Source of the DNA: Candidatus Segatella albertsiae
GTDB lineage: Bacteria; Bacteroidota; Bacteroidia; Bacteroidales; Bacteroidaceae
NCBI GenBank assembly: GCA_002451555.1
Contig: DKCU01000128.1
Span: forward strand, 28,306-92,305
Direction: 5' to 3'
Length of the DNA: 64,000 bases
Of this stretch, positions 63,973-64,000 are shown piece after piece. The notes below the pieces were generated by a model. That model was not told the origin of the DNA. It ran no database searches and saw only the letters and a list, made by a program, of their open reading frames with translations. Both the position numbers and the translations under genes were made by a program. Every line of letters starts with the position of its first letter. The stretch's first letter is position 1.

Positions 63973-64000
63973 TCCTGGGAAAGGTAAAAAAGTAAAAAGG

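Overview
The window is a gene-dense stretch of chromosome from a Bacteroidota bacterium, most probably Prevotella/Segatella (copri-like) or a close relative. Support comes from the promoters (many copies of the Bacteroidetes -7 box TAnnTTTG, often with TTTG about 19-20 bp upstream), the fused LpxC-FabZ protein, and Bacteroidales-type families (DUF3078, DUF3256, DUF4836, OprO/P-like porin, type 2 OMP decarboxylase, DUF5715-like protein). No rRNA, tRNA, CRISPR array, prophage or intact insertion sequence was seen. The genus call is inference from protein flavour, not from a marker gene.

Layout. 1-6.0 kb: CTP synthase (cut by the window edge), an outer-membrane DUF3078 protein, a tiny His-rich membrane protein, a porin and the rRNA methylase RlmD. 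6.7-11.1 kb: pyruvate phosphate dikinase, two small exported proteins and a candidate small RNA. 11.2-18.6 kb: two half-size chromate transporters, a nucleoside-type MFS permease, a bifunctional nuclease and RsmE, then a DUF4836 lipoprotein with an unusual ABC ATPase and permease. 18.7-25.6 kb: serine hydrolase, Pif1-like helicase fused to a TPR, PBP1A, MiaA. 25.7-29.1 kb: lipid A genes lpxA, lpxC-fabZ, lpxD. 29.2-36.1 kb: a tight housekeeping run pyrF, prfA, purM, aroE, ubiE/menG, purC, phoH. 36.6-41.3 kb: M15-like exported protein, cyclophilin, flavodoxin remnant, symporter, VOC protein, outer-membrane protein. 41.3-46.7 kb: a mannitol/fructose locus. 46.9-58.4 kb: a lone BtuF-like lipoprotein, LolA, FtsK, exonuclease, RlmI, NMT1-like lipoprotein, TPR protein, DnaB. 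58.5-64.0 kb: a branched-chain amino-acid operon (leader, leuA, leuC, leuD, citramalate synthase-like gene), with leuB not in view.

How genes work together. In the mannitol/fructose locus a mannitol 2-dehydrogenase would make fructose, a PfkB kinase would phosphorylate it, an FucP-type permease would import sugar, and a LacI-type regulator sits between the divergent units. The kinase and the dehydrogenase promoters carry nearly the same 46-bp three-site operator at almost the same distance from the -7 box, yet the regulator gene has a one-base frameshift. The leu operon has a complete attenuator: a 28-codon leader peptide rich in Leu/Ile/Val codons, an intrinsic terminator and an alternative pairing.

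The most unusual signals are not protein families but small repeats. Heptamer-period tandem repeats sit at or just after gene ends (11.83, 32.45, 37.50 kb), and one such repeat, 34 bp identical, lies inside two unrelated coding genes (phoH and the BtuF-like lipoprotein), translated in the same frame in both. Other points worth a second look are the sRNA-like unit at 11.0 kb, the 16-bp inverted-repeat element at 27.9 kb with a partial copy at 43.6 kb, and the ABC ATPase with no H-loop histidine.
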